DNA of 64,000 nt from contig JABTUA010000001.1 of the NCBI GenBank assembly GCA_015075635.1, positions 1,488,001-1,552,000 on the forward strand, written 5' to 3'. Position 1 is the first letter of the stretch, and each line of letters starts with the position of its first letter. Source of the stretch: Polyangiaceae bacterium (GTDB lineage Bacteria; Myxococcota_A; Polyangia; Polyangiales; Polyangiaceae). The notes under the pieces are model-generated. The model was not told where the DNA came from. It saw nothing but the letters and a program-made list of their open reading frames with translations, and made no database searches. Both the position numbers and the translations under genes were made by a program. Positions 30,643 through 38,564 of this stretch are shown piece after piece.

Positions 30643-31986
30643 ATGAAGCGGCCGCGCACCCTCGCAGCACCGGGAGCGCTCGTGACCTCGGTGGTGCTGC
30701 ACGTGGCGGGCATCGGCCTCGGCGCCTGGCTCTTGCACCAGTCGCTCTCCCAGCGTCGCCTCGAGGAGGCAGCACCCCGGAGCGTCGAGGTGACGCTCGA
30801 GGACTCCGAGGTCTCGCTGCCCACGGTGTCCGCAGCGGGTCTCGCCGGTGTCGCGGATCCGGAGGCCGAGCCGCGCGACCGCCCGGCCGTCGGCCCGCTC
30901 GGCGGTGAGCGCACGCCGCGGCCCGACATCGCCGATCCCGGTCGTGGCGGAACGACCGAGGCCAGCGAGCGCGCGCTCAACCTGGCTGACAGCGTGGACG
31001 GTCTGAGCCTGGACCGCGATCCGCTGAACCGTCTCGACCGCAGCCAGGTGCAGCGGCTGCGAACCGCAGACCACCGCGCGTCCCACGACGATCGCCGCGC
31101 GACGCCCAACCCGATGGAGCTGTCGTTCGTCGCCTCCGGCAGCGGCAAGCTCGCGCTGCGCCGGCCCGCCGCGGCCACCAATCCTTCGCGGGGCATGGCG
31201 ACCGGCGGTCAGGCGTCGGACCAGGGCTCCGTGCTCGGCGGCGCGGAGACGGAGGAGGGCAGCGGCCCCGAGCGACCCGCGGGCGGCGCCGAGACGGGCG
31301 GCGAGCGCGACACCGCGGCCCTCGGAACCCACGTCGGCGCGCCGGGGAAGGACTTCCGGCGCAGCGCCGCCGTGATGCTCGCGCGACCCATGGTGCCAGC
31401 CGCGCGCGCGGCCGTTCCCTCGCTCGACAAGGGGCGGCCGAACGACAACACCGACAGCTCGCAGGACGTCGCCAACGCCGTGGCCTCGCTGATCCACGCC
31501 AGCACTGCCGGCGGGCGAAGCGGCGCCGGAGTGGGGGGAGAGCTCGGACCGGGCAAGCCCGCGAGCGGCGGCTCGAGCGGCAGCGGCTCGCGCTCTGCGC
31601 CGAGCGGCACGGGGCCCGGCGCACTGCTCGACGTCGGCGCCGACTCCGGCGTGCTCGGCTATTTCCGCGGGGTGGAGCGCAAGGTCGAGCCCTTCTGGCG
31701 CAACGCCTTCCCAGACTGGGCCATCGCCGATGGGCGTTCGGGTCTGGTGACGGTGCTGATGGTGATCAAGAAGGACGGCAGCTTGTCGTCGATCAGCGTC
31801 ACGCGGGGCAGCGGCATCGAAGAGTTCGACCGCAACGTGGTCGCCGCCGTCCGGCGGGCAGCGCCGTTCGGGCCGCTGCCGGCGAAGCTGCTGCCGGGGC
31901 CCCAGCCGCTGCGGATGACGTTCGACGCGACGAACCCGGCGGTGGGGCGGGAAGGGCCGGGGAAGGGGAGACGCGGGGGGAGCTGA
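30643..31986 (+). CDS. TonB/TolA-like energy-transducing protein
   Basis: A 447-residue protein. An N-terminal membrane anchor ([20 protein letters not shown]) is followed by ~300 residues of Gly/Ser/Ala/Arg-rich periplasmic linker. The C-terminal TonB-like domain is recognisable by [31 protein letters not shown] and [19 protein letters not shown]. Such proteins carry proton-motive force from an ExbBD-type motor to outer-membrane receptors. No exbB/exbD is adjacent. The final ~20 residues are Gly/Arg-rich and abut the minisatellite, suggesting that repeat growth may have reshaped the tail. Confidence 0.85.
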   Translation: MKRPRTLAAPGALVTSVVLHVAGIGLGAWLLHQSLSQRRLEEAAPRSVEVTLEDSEVSLPTVSAAGLAGVADPEAEPRDRPAVGPLGGERTPRPDIADPGRGGTTEASERALNLADSVDGLSLDRDPLNRLDRSQVQRLRTADHRASHDDRRATPNPMELSFVASGSGKLALRRPAAATNPSRGMATGGQASDQGSVLGGAETEEGSGPERPAGGAETGGERDTAALGTHVGAPGKDFRRSAAVMLARPMVPAARAAVPSLDKGRPNDNTDSSQDVANAVASLIHASTAGGRSGAGVGGELGPGKPASGGSSGSGSRSAPSGTGPGALLDVGADSGVLGYFRGVERKVEPFWRNAFPDWAIADGRSGLVTVLMVIKKDGSLSSISVTRGSGIEEFDRNVVAAVRRAAPFGPLPAKLLPGPQPLRMTFDATNPAVGREGPGKGRRGGS

Positions 31987-31990
31987 GCGC

Positions 31991-32237
31991 GGGGACGGGA
32001 CCGGGACCGGGATCAGGACCAGGACCGGGGATCAGGACCAGGACCGGGGATCAGGACCAGGACCGGGATCAGGATCAGGACCGGGATCAGGACCAGGACC
32101 GGGATCAGGATCAGGACCGGGATCAGGACCAGGACCGGGGATCAGGACCAGGACCGGGATCAGGATCAGGACCGGGATCAGGACCAGGACCGGGATCAGG
32201 ACCAGGACCGGGCTCGGGACCGGGATCAGGACCGGGG
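31991..32237. repeat. Minisatellite array 1 (GGAYCR hexamer/18-mer)
   Basis: About 247 bp of degenerate tandem repeats built from hexamers GGACCG, GGATCA and GGACCA, which group into 18-bp units such as GGGATCAGGACCAGGACC. It starts right after the TonB-like stop codon. Unit variants are interspersed, which suggests repeated unequal exchange. No convincing gene lies within it. Confidence 0.9.
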
Positions 32238-32238
32238 A

Positions 32239-32370
32239 TGATCCCGAACCTGATCCCGAACCTGATCCCGAACCTGATCCCGAACCTGATCCCGAACCTG
32301 ATCCCGAACCTGATCCCGAACCTGATCCCGAACCTGATCCCGGTCCTGATCCTGAACCTGGTCCTGGAAG
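32239..32370. repeat. Minisatellite array 2 (12-bp unit, inverted to array 1)
   Basis: Eight perfect copies of the 12-mer TGATCCCGAACC (32239-32334) are followed by degenerate copies to about 32370. The reverse complement, GGTTCGGGATCA, is nearly identical to the array 1 motif, so the two arrays face each other and could pair as a very long hairpin. The remaining sequence from 32371 to 32561 shows no gene. Confidence 0.92.
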
Positions 32371-32561
32371 GTCAGCTCCCCGCGGGGATTATCTCTTCGT
32401 CGCTTTCCGATTCTAGCGCCGTGCTCGCGCGCGTCCAGGGTTCGCGCGGCTAGCGCCGCGCCTCGGGCTCGCTGTGCGAGCCCTCGCCCTTGACCCGCGC
32501 TGCGCGCGGCGCCGCGGGGACTGTCGCTCTCGAAGAGAGAGGCAGAAAGAGGAGATGATTC

Positions 32562-32885
32562 ATGAGAGTCCTGGATTCGCTCGAAGACATGGTGCGCGAC
32601 GTTCATCAGCTCGCCGATCAGGTCGCCCGGCACGACCGCGACCTCGCCGGTCAGATGAAGAGCGCTAGCAACAGCGCAGCGCTGAACGGTAGCGAAGGCG
32701 TCTGGAACAAGGCCGGCAAGCGACGCTCGCGCCTGGAGGACGCTCTCAACTCCGCTCGCGAGACCGTCATGGCCCTGCGCATCGCGCGGGCGTGCCGCTA
32801 CCTGCCGCCGGCCGAAGCAACGCGGGTCATGGCGAGCCTCGACGGCATCATCGCCGTGCTCTGGGTGCTCGCGTATCGGAGGTGA
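32562..32885 (+). CDS. Four-helix-bundle protein (S23/bAvd-like)
   Basis: A 107-residue all-helical protein starting at ATG 32562, with an AGAGGAG site eight bases upstream. The pattern RVLDSLEDMVRDVHQL, VARHDRDLAGQMKSA, GKRRSRLEDALNSARE and YLPPAEATRVMASLDGI matches the small four-helix-bundle family. That family includes the 23S rRNA intervening-sequence protein and Avd, the accessory protein of diversity-generating retroelements. No reverse transcriptase or variable repeat is nearby. Its function alone is unknown. It stands alone between a minisatellite and a tRNA gene. Confidence 0.82.
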   Translation: MRVLDSLEDMVRDVHQLADQVARHDRDLAGQMKSASNSAALNGSEGVWNKAGKRRSRLEDALNSARETVMALRIARACRYLPPAEATRVMASLDGIIAVLWVLAYRR

Positions 32886-32972
32886 GCCGAGCCTGCGAGC
32901 CCGCCCTGCGCGTCCGAGCGGGGCGGGCTCGGGCTTCGCGGCGGGCCACTTTTTCGGGCCCCGCACAGGGTC

Positions 32973-33001
32973 TTGACCGAAGCCGGGCGACCGCACATAG
33001 T
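32973..33001 (+). promoter_or_regulatory. Probable sigma70 promoter of tRNA-Met
   Basis: TTGACC at 32973-32978 and CATAGT at 32996-33001 are separated by 17 bp, and the tRNA begins 13 bp after the -10 box. The -35 box matches consensus at five of six positions and the -10 at four of six. Confidence 0.55.
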
Positions 33002-33013
33002 CCCGGCCCCTCA

Positions 33014-33087
33014 GCCGAAGTAGCTCAGCTGGTTAGAGCACGCGCTTCATAAGCGTGGGGTCGTCGGTTCAAGTCCGACCTTCGGCA
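33014..33087 (+). tRNA. tRNA-Met (CAT), integration site of the island
   Basis: A cloverleaf with acceptor GCCGAAG/CTTCGGC, D arm GCTC-AGCTGGTTA-GAGC, anticodon stem CGCGC/GCGTG with loop TTCATAA, T arm GTCGG-TTCAAGT-CCGAC and discriminator A; CCA is not encoded. The acceptor lacks the C4/C5 pairs seen in the 18-kb CAT tRNA, which supports elongator Met. Its 3' half from the anticodon onward is repeated at 43207-43250. The island therefore restores a full tRNA at attL and leaves a fragment at attR. Confidence 0.93.
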
Positions 33088-34365
33088 CTGAGATTGTTCA
33101 GGTTTCGGGGTGCGCACCTTCCCGCGACCACGACGTTCGGACAGAGCGAGTGTCCGAACCGCGCCAGCGTCCAGCTTGGGCACGGCCGCGGCGGGTAGAA
33201 CCTGGATGCTCGCGGCCTCGACGTAGCCCCGGTGGACCTTCGAGTCCGCGTGCCCGGTCAGCTGCATGGCGGTCTGCTCGTTGACCCCCACGCGGGCCAG
33301 GGCGGTCGCGTAGGCCCGCCGGGTGCTGTGGAAGTCGACCTGGCGGGTCGTCGGGGTGTCGTGGTGGAGCTCGTGCCGCTCGATCCCAGCGACCAGAAGG
33401 GCCCGGCGCAGCCGGTCGGCATAGCTCATGTTCGAGGCCTTCTTCTGCTCGCCGGCGCGCTTCCCCTTCCGCACCGGGAACACCGGGCCCGAGCTCGGGC
33501 GCTCGTGCCGCTCCCACCATGCAGCGATGAACGGCCGCACCACGGCGGGCACCTCGAGCGTCTGCGGCATCGGTCGCTTCTTCCGGGTCTTGCGCCGGAC
33601 GAACGTGCATGTCGCGAAGTCAGGACCGAACGAGGCCCAGTCGAGCGCGTTCAGATCGCCCGCCCGGAGTCCGCCGATCGTTCGGGACAGGACGACCAGG
33701 AGCTTGATCTCGGCGTCGACGTCGGGGTGCGCGACGAGCTGTCCGATCTCCTGGTCGGTCAGGACGGCGCGGGCCTTCTTCTCTTCCTCGAGCTCCGGCA
33801 CCTCGACGCGCGCCACGCGGTTCTCGGCGACTAGCTCGTCCTTCCACGCGGCTTGGAACAGACGGAAGATCGTCGCGCGCATGTGGACGATGCTCGCGCG
33901 TGAGTAGCGCTGGGGCTCCGAGCGAGCGTTGCGCTTCCACATGAGCAGGCCTGCAGCCACGTCCTCGAGCACCGCTCGGATCTCTGCCGCTGTCACCGCG
34001 GCGAGCTGTCGGTCACCGATCGCCGGCTTCCAGACGCTCTCGAAGACGGACTTCTCGTAGTGCGCACAGCGCACGCCGCGCGCGGTGCGCGACTTGTTCC
34101 ACCGCTCGGCGTACTCAGCCACGGTCTCCGGTCGAGCAGCATCGTCCGCCGCGGGCACGTTGCCGGCCTCGGCCTCGGCGATCAGTCGAGCGAGCTTCGC
34201 GCGCGCCAGCGCCTTGTTGTCCGTGCCGAGCTTGAACCAACGTTTCTCGCGGACGGGCTTCCCCTCGACGTAGCCGACGATGATCGGCACGCGAGCAGCG
34301 AGACCTTCCTTCGTGGGGATGAGCGTGCCCGTGGGCTTCCGCCCGCCCTTGCGTTCACTTGCCAT
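33025..34365 (-). CDS. int: Tyrosine site-specific integrase
   Basis: A 446-residue integrase from ATG 34365 with GGGAGG upstream; an earlier in-frame start at 34437 only extends into the preceding gene. It has an N-terminal arm/SAM-like region (VAEYAERWNKSRTARG) and a C-terminal catalytic domain: Arg in TIGGLRAGDLNALDW, HSTRRAYATAL (HxxR), LTGHADS (His) and the nucleophile in VHRGYVEA. The gene runs right through the attL core and ends inside the tRNA-Met gene, so its last ~15 residues are tRNA antisense and the final six (ARALTS) come from host DNA. Excision would change this tail. Confidence 0.95.
   Translation of the reverse strand: MASERKGGRKPTGTLIPTKEGLAARVPIIVGYVEGKPVREKRWFKLGTDNKALARAKLARLIAEAEAGNVPAADDAARPETVAEYAERWNKSRTARGVRCAHYEKSVFESVWKPAIGDRQLAAVTAAEIRAVLEDVAAGLLMWKRNARSEPQRYSRASIVHMRATIFRLFQAAWKDELVAENRVARVEVPELEEEKKARAVLTDQEIGQLVAHPDVDAEIKLLVVLSRTIGGLRAGDLNALDWASFGPDFATCTFVRRKTRKKRPMPQTLEVPAVVRPFIAAWWERHERPSSGPVFPVRKGKRAGEQKKASNMSYADRLRRALLVAGIERHELHHDTPTTRQVDFHSTRRAYATALARVGVNEQTAMQLTGHADSKVHRGYVEAASIQVLPAAAVPKLDAGAVRTLALSERRGRGKVRTPKPEQSQCRRSDLNRRPHAYEARALTS
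33046..33089. other. attL: 44-bp integration core in tRNA-Met
   Basis: Forty-four bases from the anticodon loop (TTCATAAGCG...) to two bases past the tRNA end (...TTCGGCACT) are identical to 43207-43250. Sequences diverge immediately on both sides. The integrase gene overlaps this site, as expected for a tRNA-targeting tyrosine recombinase. Confidence 0.95.
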
Positions 34366-34756
34366 GCTTGCCTCCCTGTTTTCCCCTGGCGCGCCGCGGT
34401 GAGTGCAGCACCCGGCGCCACTTTGGATCGCCGGCAAGTGCAGGTGCGGGCGCCGGCGGCGCCGCTCCCGTGGCCATGACCGAACGGCGCTCGAGCCCGT
34501 TCACTGCAAGCACTTCGGCCTGCTCCCCGCGAGCTCGCTCGAGCTCGAGCTGCTCGGCCGCCTGCGCGACGATCCAGCCGTCGAGGTCCTCGCGCCGGAA
34601 GAGCACGCGCCCGCCGATGCGCACGGCGTCGACGCGCAGCCCGCCCACGTTGAACCTTACGCGCTGGTCGAACGTGCGTGCACCGATGCGGAGGTAGTCG
34701 GCGGCCTCGACGCGGCTGAGAAGTGGCGAGCCGAGGTCCTTTGCGAGGTCAGCCAT
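34355..34756 (-). CDS. MerR-type DNA-binding protein, probable excisionase
   Basis: A 133-residue protein with an HTH_17/excisionase-like domain in residues ~10-65 (LLSRVEAADYLRIGARTFDQRV ... RIGGRVLFRREDLDGWI), the winged-helix pattern of phage Xis and AlpA-like proteins. A Pro/Ala-rich basic tail (KWRRVLHSPRRARGKQGGKHGK) follows. It overlaps the integrase start by 11 bases and the upstream gene by 8, so it is translated with int. The likely role is directing excision and repressing or activating int. Confidence 0.8.
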   Translation of the reverse strand: MADLAKDLGSPLLSRVEAADYLRIGARTFDQRVRFNVGGLRVDAVRIGGRVLFRREDLDGWIVAQAAEQLELERARGEQAEVLAVNGLERRSVMATGAAPPAPAPALAGDPKWRRVLHSPRRARGKQGGKHGK

Positions 34757-35039
34757 CGGCCCCTGCCTTCTCGCGAACGGGGAACGGGATCACGTCGGCG
34801 CTGCCGCCGTCCGCTCTGAAGCGTCGTGGCTCCCCGAGGTAGTTCCTTTCCTCTGACCCGAGACGCATCTGGCGCTTCATGCGATGCAGGCAGGCGACGT
34901 CTCCGCGGGAGAGGTGAATGTAGTCGTGGACCGACGTCGTGCCTTGCACGACGGGTATCGCCGTTCCCTCGCGCCACGACCGATACCTGTCCAAGTCCAC
35001 GACGGCGGTGCGCTCGTCGCGCCAGTTGCGACGCTTCAT
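34749..35039 (-). CDS. Small island protein, unknown
   Basis: Ninety-six residues. Charged and polar, with RDVACLHRMKRQMRL-like helix in the middle and no membrane segment or metal motif. Its ATG overlaps the previous stop codon (ATGA) and its end overlaps the excisionase-like gene by 8 bases. Being locked between two coupled genes supports that it is real. I do not recognise the family. Confidence 0.65.
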   Translation of the reverse strand: MKRRNWRDERTAVVDLDRYRSWREGTAIPVVQGTTSVHDYIHLSRGDVACLHRMKRQMRLGSEERNYLGEPRRFRADGGSADVIPFPVREKAGADG

Positions 35040-35344
35040 GGCCGCACCGTCCCGAGCTCGGTGTCGAGGTGGTCCGTCAGCGTGTCCAGATTGCGGCGAG
35101 CCGTCACCAGGCGCCCGAGGGCCTCGAGCAGGTCCTCAGCCGGCTGGTAGCCCTCGCCCTCCGCGGTCAATCCCTCGACGAGCTCGAGCAGGGAACCCTC
35201 GACGCGCCCGAGGAGGTCGTCGACGTCGCGGGCCAGAAGGCGGTTGTAGCGGGCGCCGGTCGGGTGCTGGCAGTCAGCAGGGTTGGCACGTGCCTGCCCG
35301 CGCTTCTTTCCGCCCGCTTCGTTCGGTACACTCTTGGTGCTCAT
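35036..35344 (-). CDS. Small helical island protein, unknown
   Basis: One hundred and two residues with a strong ribosome-binding site (AAGGAGG, eight bases before ATG 35344). The N-terminus is basic (VPNEAGGKKRGQ). The rest is predicted helix with Leu heptads (LLARDVDDLLGRVEGSLLEL, DLLEALGRLVTARRNLDTL), likely a coiled-coil dimer. The stop overlaps the next start as ATGA. Unknown function. This strong site suggests a fresh translation start for the xis-int group. Confidence 0.7.
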   Translation of the reverse strand: MSTKSVPNEAGGKKRGQARANPADCQHPTGARYNRLLARDVDDLLGRVEGSLLELVEGLTAEGEGYQPAEDLLEALGRLVTARRNLDTLTDHLDTELGTVRP

Positions 35345-35681
35345 GGGGATCTACCTCCTTGTGAGTCTGGGCTCCGGGCGGTTGCACGCCGCGGGGCCTT
35401 TTCAATTCAGCATACGCAGGAGCTCGGTCGATGGAAATCCGGGCGGCGCCTCGCCGCGAAACCTCCGGCACTTCGGGGCGCGCGAGGGACGTGGCGCGGC
35501 CGGCGATGGCGGGGAGGACCTCGACCTGGTCGACCTCGGAGGCCTGCCTTCCCCGCCGGGCGTTGCGGCCGTGCCTCGCGCCGAACCGCCCCAGGACGCG
35601 ACATGAGCCGACGACGTCGACGGGTTGGCGCTTGCCAATTCGCGCCTTGCACCATCGAGAGCTTTTCGCCCGATCGATCAC
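35274..35681 (-). CDS. Possible small island gene (GTGA-coupled, overlaps next gene)
   Basis: One hundred and thirty-five residues if it starts at GTG 35681, which overlaps the upstream stop codon as GTGA, the same junction used by another pair in this island. Third codon positions are GC-rich in this frame, while the two alternative minus frames give Arg/Ser/Pro-rich shadows. Against it, the last 71 bases overlap the next gene and its ribosome-binding site, and no family is recognised. It is basic and could bind nucleic acid. Without it, 35345-35677 holds no gene. Confidence 0.4.
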   Translation of the reverse strand: MIDRAKSSRWCKARIGKRQPVDVVGSCRVLGRFGARHGRNARRGRQASEVDQVEVLPAIAGRATSLARPEVPEVSRRGAARISIDRAPAYAELKRPRGVQPPGAQTHKEVDPHEHQECTERSGRKEARAGTCQPC

Positions 35682-36040
35682 CCTCTGCCTTTCGCGAGGG
35701 CTGCGCGGACGACGGCGGCAGTGAGCGCCGAGACGGGCTCTCGACAACCGGCCTTTCGAGCAGTTCGCGCGTCGAGCCCGAGCTGACGCGCCGCCCGGTC
35801 CGCACCGTACTCCAGGATCAAGCGCCGCACCTCGCGAGCTTCGGCTTCCGAGAGTGAGACCGCGACGTCTCTGACCTCGCGACGCGCCTCCGCGACCTCT
35901 CGCACCTCGCGACGCGTCTGCGTGACCTCTCGCACAGCGCGACGCAGGGCCGGGCGCGGCTTCGTGCCCGGCACCGGCGCATTCTCGCACGCGGGCGCCA
36001 GGCACCGGCCGGGGTGGAAGCCGTGGCGACACTCCGCCAT
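35678..36040 (-). CDS. Small Cys/His-containing island protein
   Basis: One hundred and twenty residues from ATG 36038-36040, which overlaps the preceding stop by one base (TGATG). The N-terminus has CRHGFHPGRCLAPAC, a possible zinc knuckle. The middle contains repeated RREVREVAEARREVRDVA, a charged helix encoded by internally repeated DNA. The C-terminus (ILEYGADRAARQLGLDARTARKA) looks like a short helix-turn-helix. It may be a small DNA-binding regulator; family not recognised. Confidence 0.6.
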   Translation of the reverse strand: MAECRHGFHPGRCLAPACENAPVPGTKPRPALRRAVREVTQTRREVREVAEARREVRDVAVSLSEAEAREVRRLILEYGADRAARQLGLDARTARKAGCREPVSALTAAVVRAALAKGRG

Positions 36041-36573
36041 CAGGCCGCCACCATCGCGAGGAGCTCCGTGGCTTCGGCGATGAGCACGTAGATCTCGCGC
36101 TCGATCGAGGCGACGGCGACGGGGGCAGCCCACGGGTCGCTCGGGTTCTTCCGCGCGCCCGTGTAGAGCGACGTCGCCTCCGAGTTGTCAGCCCAGGCCC
36201 TGCGGAAGGCGGAGCCGTAGCTCTCGAGAGCGCGCGCCGCCGCACCCGAGGCGAGCTCCTGTGCCGCGCTCAGGCGCCCCACGATCTCGGCCGAGCTGTA
36301 GGTGTTGAACGTGATCGCCGGCGGCGCGGGCTGCCCGGCGGTCGTGATGACGTAGTCCGCCGCTTCCTTCGCTTGGGTGAAAGCCACGGTCGCGGCGGCG
36401 ATCCAGGCCGTCTTGGCAGTGTCGACCGCAGCCGACCACCGCGCCGTGAGCTCCGCGCCCTTGTCGGCAAGCCGCAGGCGAACGTCCTGGAGGAGCACGA
36501 GGTCCTCGCCGGAAGCCGTGGCGATCGCGGCGTCGAGACTGGTGACGGTTGTTGCGTAGTCGATGGCGCTCAT
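36040..36573 (-). CDS. Island protein, unknown (helical)
   Basis: One hundred and seventy-seven residues from ATG 36573, with AAGGGAAC upstream; the longer frame to 36729 is unsupported. It is Ala-rich and mostly helical (ATASGEDLVLLQDVRLRLADKGAEL, FTQAKEAADYVITTAG), with a beta-like segment around PPAITFNTYSSAEIVG. No signal, membrane helix or catalytic motif is visible. The composition could suit a structural or packaging accessory protein, but that is only an impression. It starts a new sub-operon 77 bp after the previous gene. Confidence 0.65.
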   Translation of the reverse strand: MSAIDYATTVTSLDAAIATASGEDLVLLQDVRLRLADKGAELTARWSAAVDTAKTAWIAAATVAFTQAKEAADYVITTAGQPAPPAITFNTYSSAEIVGRLSAAQELASGAAARALESYGSAFRRAWADNSEATSLYTGARKNPSDPWAAPVAVASIEREIYVLIAEATELLAMVAA

Positions 36574-36650
36574 GAGGGTTCCCTTCTTTGGCACCGGCGG
36601 GCGCCGACGTCCTGGCGCCGAGAGATGACCTCGGCGCCAGGCCGCCAAGG

Positions 36651-37076
36651 TCAGACGCGACGGCTCTTGGCGGCGATCGCGTCCCGTGTCCGCTTGTACG
36701 CTTCTGGCGCCACGCCGTACTTCCTGCACATGTCCAGCTCGCGCTGCGAGAGCCGTGCAATGGCCGTCGGTGCCGTCGGTGGCTCCTCCGCCTCGGCACC
36801 GTCGCCCCCACCGACCGCGCCCTCGCAGGCGAGGATGGCGTCGCTGCGATCCTTTTCGGGATCGTAGCCGGTGAAGAGTTGCGCGAGGATCTTGTCGATC
36901 CCGTCCAGGGCCTTCTGTGCCTGCTTGGGGTCCAGCCCCGTGAGGCCGTGCTTGCGAATCATGGTGTTCGTTTCCTTTCTGGGCTGCTCGAGAACGATCT
37001 CAGTTGAGGCGCCGACCGCGATGCCGCGCGCGAGCAGCGCCGCGCGGACCTCGGAAGGCGTTCGTTTGCGGATCAT
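36651..37076 (-). CDS. Island protein with phage-scaffold-like C-terminal motif
   Basis: One hundred and forty-one residues from ATG 37076 (ATGA overlap with the upstream stop). The C-terminus, LSQRELDMCRKYGVAPEAYKR, resembles the short helical motif at the end of Mu-like phage protease/scaffold proteins (pattern LSxxELxxCxxxGxxPxxY). This hints at phage ancestry but is not proof. A second ATG at 36963 has its own AAAGGAAAC site and begins the same three residues plus Lys (MIRK), so two products are possible. The function is unknown. Confidence 0.6.
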   Translation of the reverse strand: MIRKRTPSEVRAALLARGIAVGASTEIVLEQPRKETNTMIRKHGLTGLDPKQAQKALDGIDKILAQLFTGYDPEKDRSDAILACEGAVGGGDGAEAEEPPTAPTAIARLSQRELDMCRKYGVAPEAYKRTRDAIAAKSRRV

Positions 37077-37849
37077 GGCGTGCGCTCTCGCTCGCGCTGC
37101 GCCGGCGGCAGGGCTTCGATGCGCTCGAATTCACCCCACCGGACGGCGAAGAGCTGCTCGAGGTCGGCGCTCGTCCGCTGCTTGTCGCGCGCCTTGCACC
37201 TGTCCTCGAGGCCGGCGAGCTCGCGGAGCTCGAAGATCGAGAACCACGCCACGATCGCCGGCGCCCGGCGTCCCTCGAGGTAGGCGAGCCCGCGGACGTC
37301 GGGCGAGGGCCGGTGGTAGTCGTGCGAGAAGTCCGCGCCGTGTTCGACGAAGTCCACCGCGAGAGCCCGCGTCGAATCTTCGGCTCTCCGGGCTTCGGTG
37401 GGCACGTCGACCACGGGCAGTCTCGCCGCGCGCCTGGCCTCCGCGAACTCCCGGAAGCGGCACGCCTCGGCGGCCTCAGCGACGACGCAAGCATTCTGGC
37501 GCTCGAGCGCCTCGCGAGCGTCGATGGTTCCCTCGGCGCGGCGCGAGTGCGCGACGTCGACAGCGCTCGCGGCCTTCCGGCACTCGGCCTCGGCGCGGTC
37601 GAGCGCCTTCGCGGCGACGTCGTAGCGCTTGAAGTCGGCGCGGGCCTTGGCGACCAGCTCCGACACCACGGGCAAGATCAGCTCGCGCCGCGGCCCCCGC
37701 ACCTGCTTCGCATCGGCCTCGAGCTGCTCGAGCCGCTCGAGCCGTAGCCGCGCGTTCTTCTCGGCGCTCTCGTCGTGCTCTCGACGCAGGCGCGCCTCGA
37801 CCGCCTGTGTGCGCAATTCGTTCTCCGTCGGGATCATGCTGGCTTTCAT
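37073..37849 (-). CDS. Coiled-coil island protein, unknown
   Basis: Two hundred and fifty-eight residues. The first ~120 are a highly charged coiled coil (RLRREHDESAEKNARLRLERLEQLEADAK, KALDRAEAECRKAASAVD). The C-terminal half looks globular and aromatic (VDFVEHGADFSHDYHRP, APAIVAWFSIFELREL). Both ends overlap neighbours by ATGA. No recognised family, no signal peptide. It is the longest unknown protein of the left half and a good candidate for a scaffold or an interference factor, but there is no direct evidence. Confidence 0.65.
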   Translation of the reverse strand: MKASMIPTENELRTQAVEARLRREHDESAEKNARLRLERLEQLEADAKQVRGPRRELILPVVSELVAKARADFKRYDVAAKALDRAEAECRKAASAVDVAHSRRAEGTIDAREALERQNACVVAEAAEACRFREFAEARRAARLPVVDVPTEARRAEDSTRALAVDFVEHGADFSHDYHRPSPDVRGLAYLEGRRAPAIVAWFSIFELRELAGLEDRCKARDKQRTSADLEQLFAVRWGEFERIEALPPAQRERERTP

Positions 37850-38091
37850 GAAAGGTCCTTCTGCTGCTGTGCGGCGCTGCCGCGGTGATGTTGTCGCGCG
37901 AGCTCAACGATCTCGGCCTCGCGCTCGGCCACGATGACCGCGAACACGAGGGCGAGCTCGGCACCGCACTCGAGCACGAACCCGAGCCGCTCCTGCGCGT
38001 ACACGCAGAGCAGGATCCGGAGCTCTTCGCTCGAGGGCGTGGTGCGCCCGATGAGCTCGCCCCATCGCGGATTGCCGAGCGGCCCGCTCAT
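37846..38091 (-). CDS. Small island protein, unknown
   Basis: Eighty-one residues with a hydrophobic helix in the middle (LECGAELALVFAVIVAERE) followed by a charged, Gln-rich tail. The helix might be a membrane segment but is short and interrupted by acids. The start and stop codons overlap the flanking genes as ATGA. Not recognised. Confidence 0.55.
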   Translation of the reverse strand: MSGPLGNPRWGELIGRTTPSSEELRILLCVYAQERLGFVLECGAELALVFAVIVAEREAEIVELARQHHRGSAAQQQKDLS

Positions 38092-38564
38092 GGCGCCTCC
38101 GTGCCCGGGAAGCGCTCGACGTCATCGTCCTCTTGGCGCTGCGCGGCCGCTTCGCGTGCCCACCTGCAGGCGTGGCCAAGGGATGAGCGCTCTGAGCCGG
38201 AGATGACCGTGGCGTTGCCCACGCGCTCGCGGTCATGGCGGCGGACACGGACGAACGTCACGACCGCGCCGCGGCTGTGCGAGCGCTCGACGGAGATCTC
38301 GAGCTCCAGCTCGCTCCCGTGCGGCAAGAGGGCTACTACCTCTCTCCCGCTGAACCGCGACTCGCCGGCGCGGCGCAATGCCTCGACCAGGGCGTCGACC
38401 GCGGGTCCAACGTAGAAGGCCGTGCGCCCGATGCGGCGGCCGCCGTCGTACCGCGTGACGCTCACGCTCGGCGTTTCGCCGGGCCACGCCATGGCGCCGA
38501 TCATGCGCACGACCCCGCTCGCGAGCGTCACGGACGAGAAGACCCGGCTGGTCGAGGCGCTCAC
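38088..38564 (-). CDS. Island protein, unknown (beta-rich)
   Basis: One hundred and fifty-eight residues from GTG 38564, which overlaps the preceding stop as GTGA; a longer frame upstream reads Arg/Pro noise antisense to its neighbour. The predicted strands SVSVTRYDGGRRIGRTAFYVG, REVVALLPHGSELELEISVE and AVVTFVRVRRHD suggest a compact beta domain. The C-terminus is charged. The stop overlaps the next ATG. Not recognised. Confidence 0.6.
   Translation of the reverse strand: MSASTSRVFSSVTLASGVVRMIGAMAWPGETPSVSVTRYDGGRRIGRTAFYVGPAVDALVEALRRAGESRFSGREVVALLPHGSELELEISVERSHSRGAVVTFVRVRRHDRERVGNATVISGSERSSLGHACRWAREAAAQRQEDDDVERFPGTEAP

Noticed and set aside
27025..31497. 1490-residue minus-strand frame
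   Set aside because: Antisense to the metalloprotease, tatD and the TonB-like gene; the composition (His/Arg/Val) is that of a shadow.
32562..32885. Diversity-generating retroelement suggested by the Avd-like fold
   Set aside because: No reverse transcriptase, template repeat or variable repeat is seen nearby.
32226..32996. Frames encoding QVRD or LIPN repeat peptides
   Set aside because: They are translations of the 12-bp minisatellite, without start signals or conserved context.
33025..33087. Integrase tail SDLNRRPHAYEARALTS taken as a conserved protein motif
   Set aside because: It is antisense tRNA-Met sequence; similar tails recur wherever integrases run into tRNA genes.
35283..35606. 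Plus-strand frame starting with a hydrophobic segment in the island
   Set aside because: It is opposite to all other island genes, overlaps a well-supported ribosome-binding site on the minus strand, and degrades into Arg/Gly/Pro sequence.
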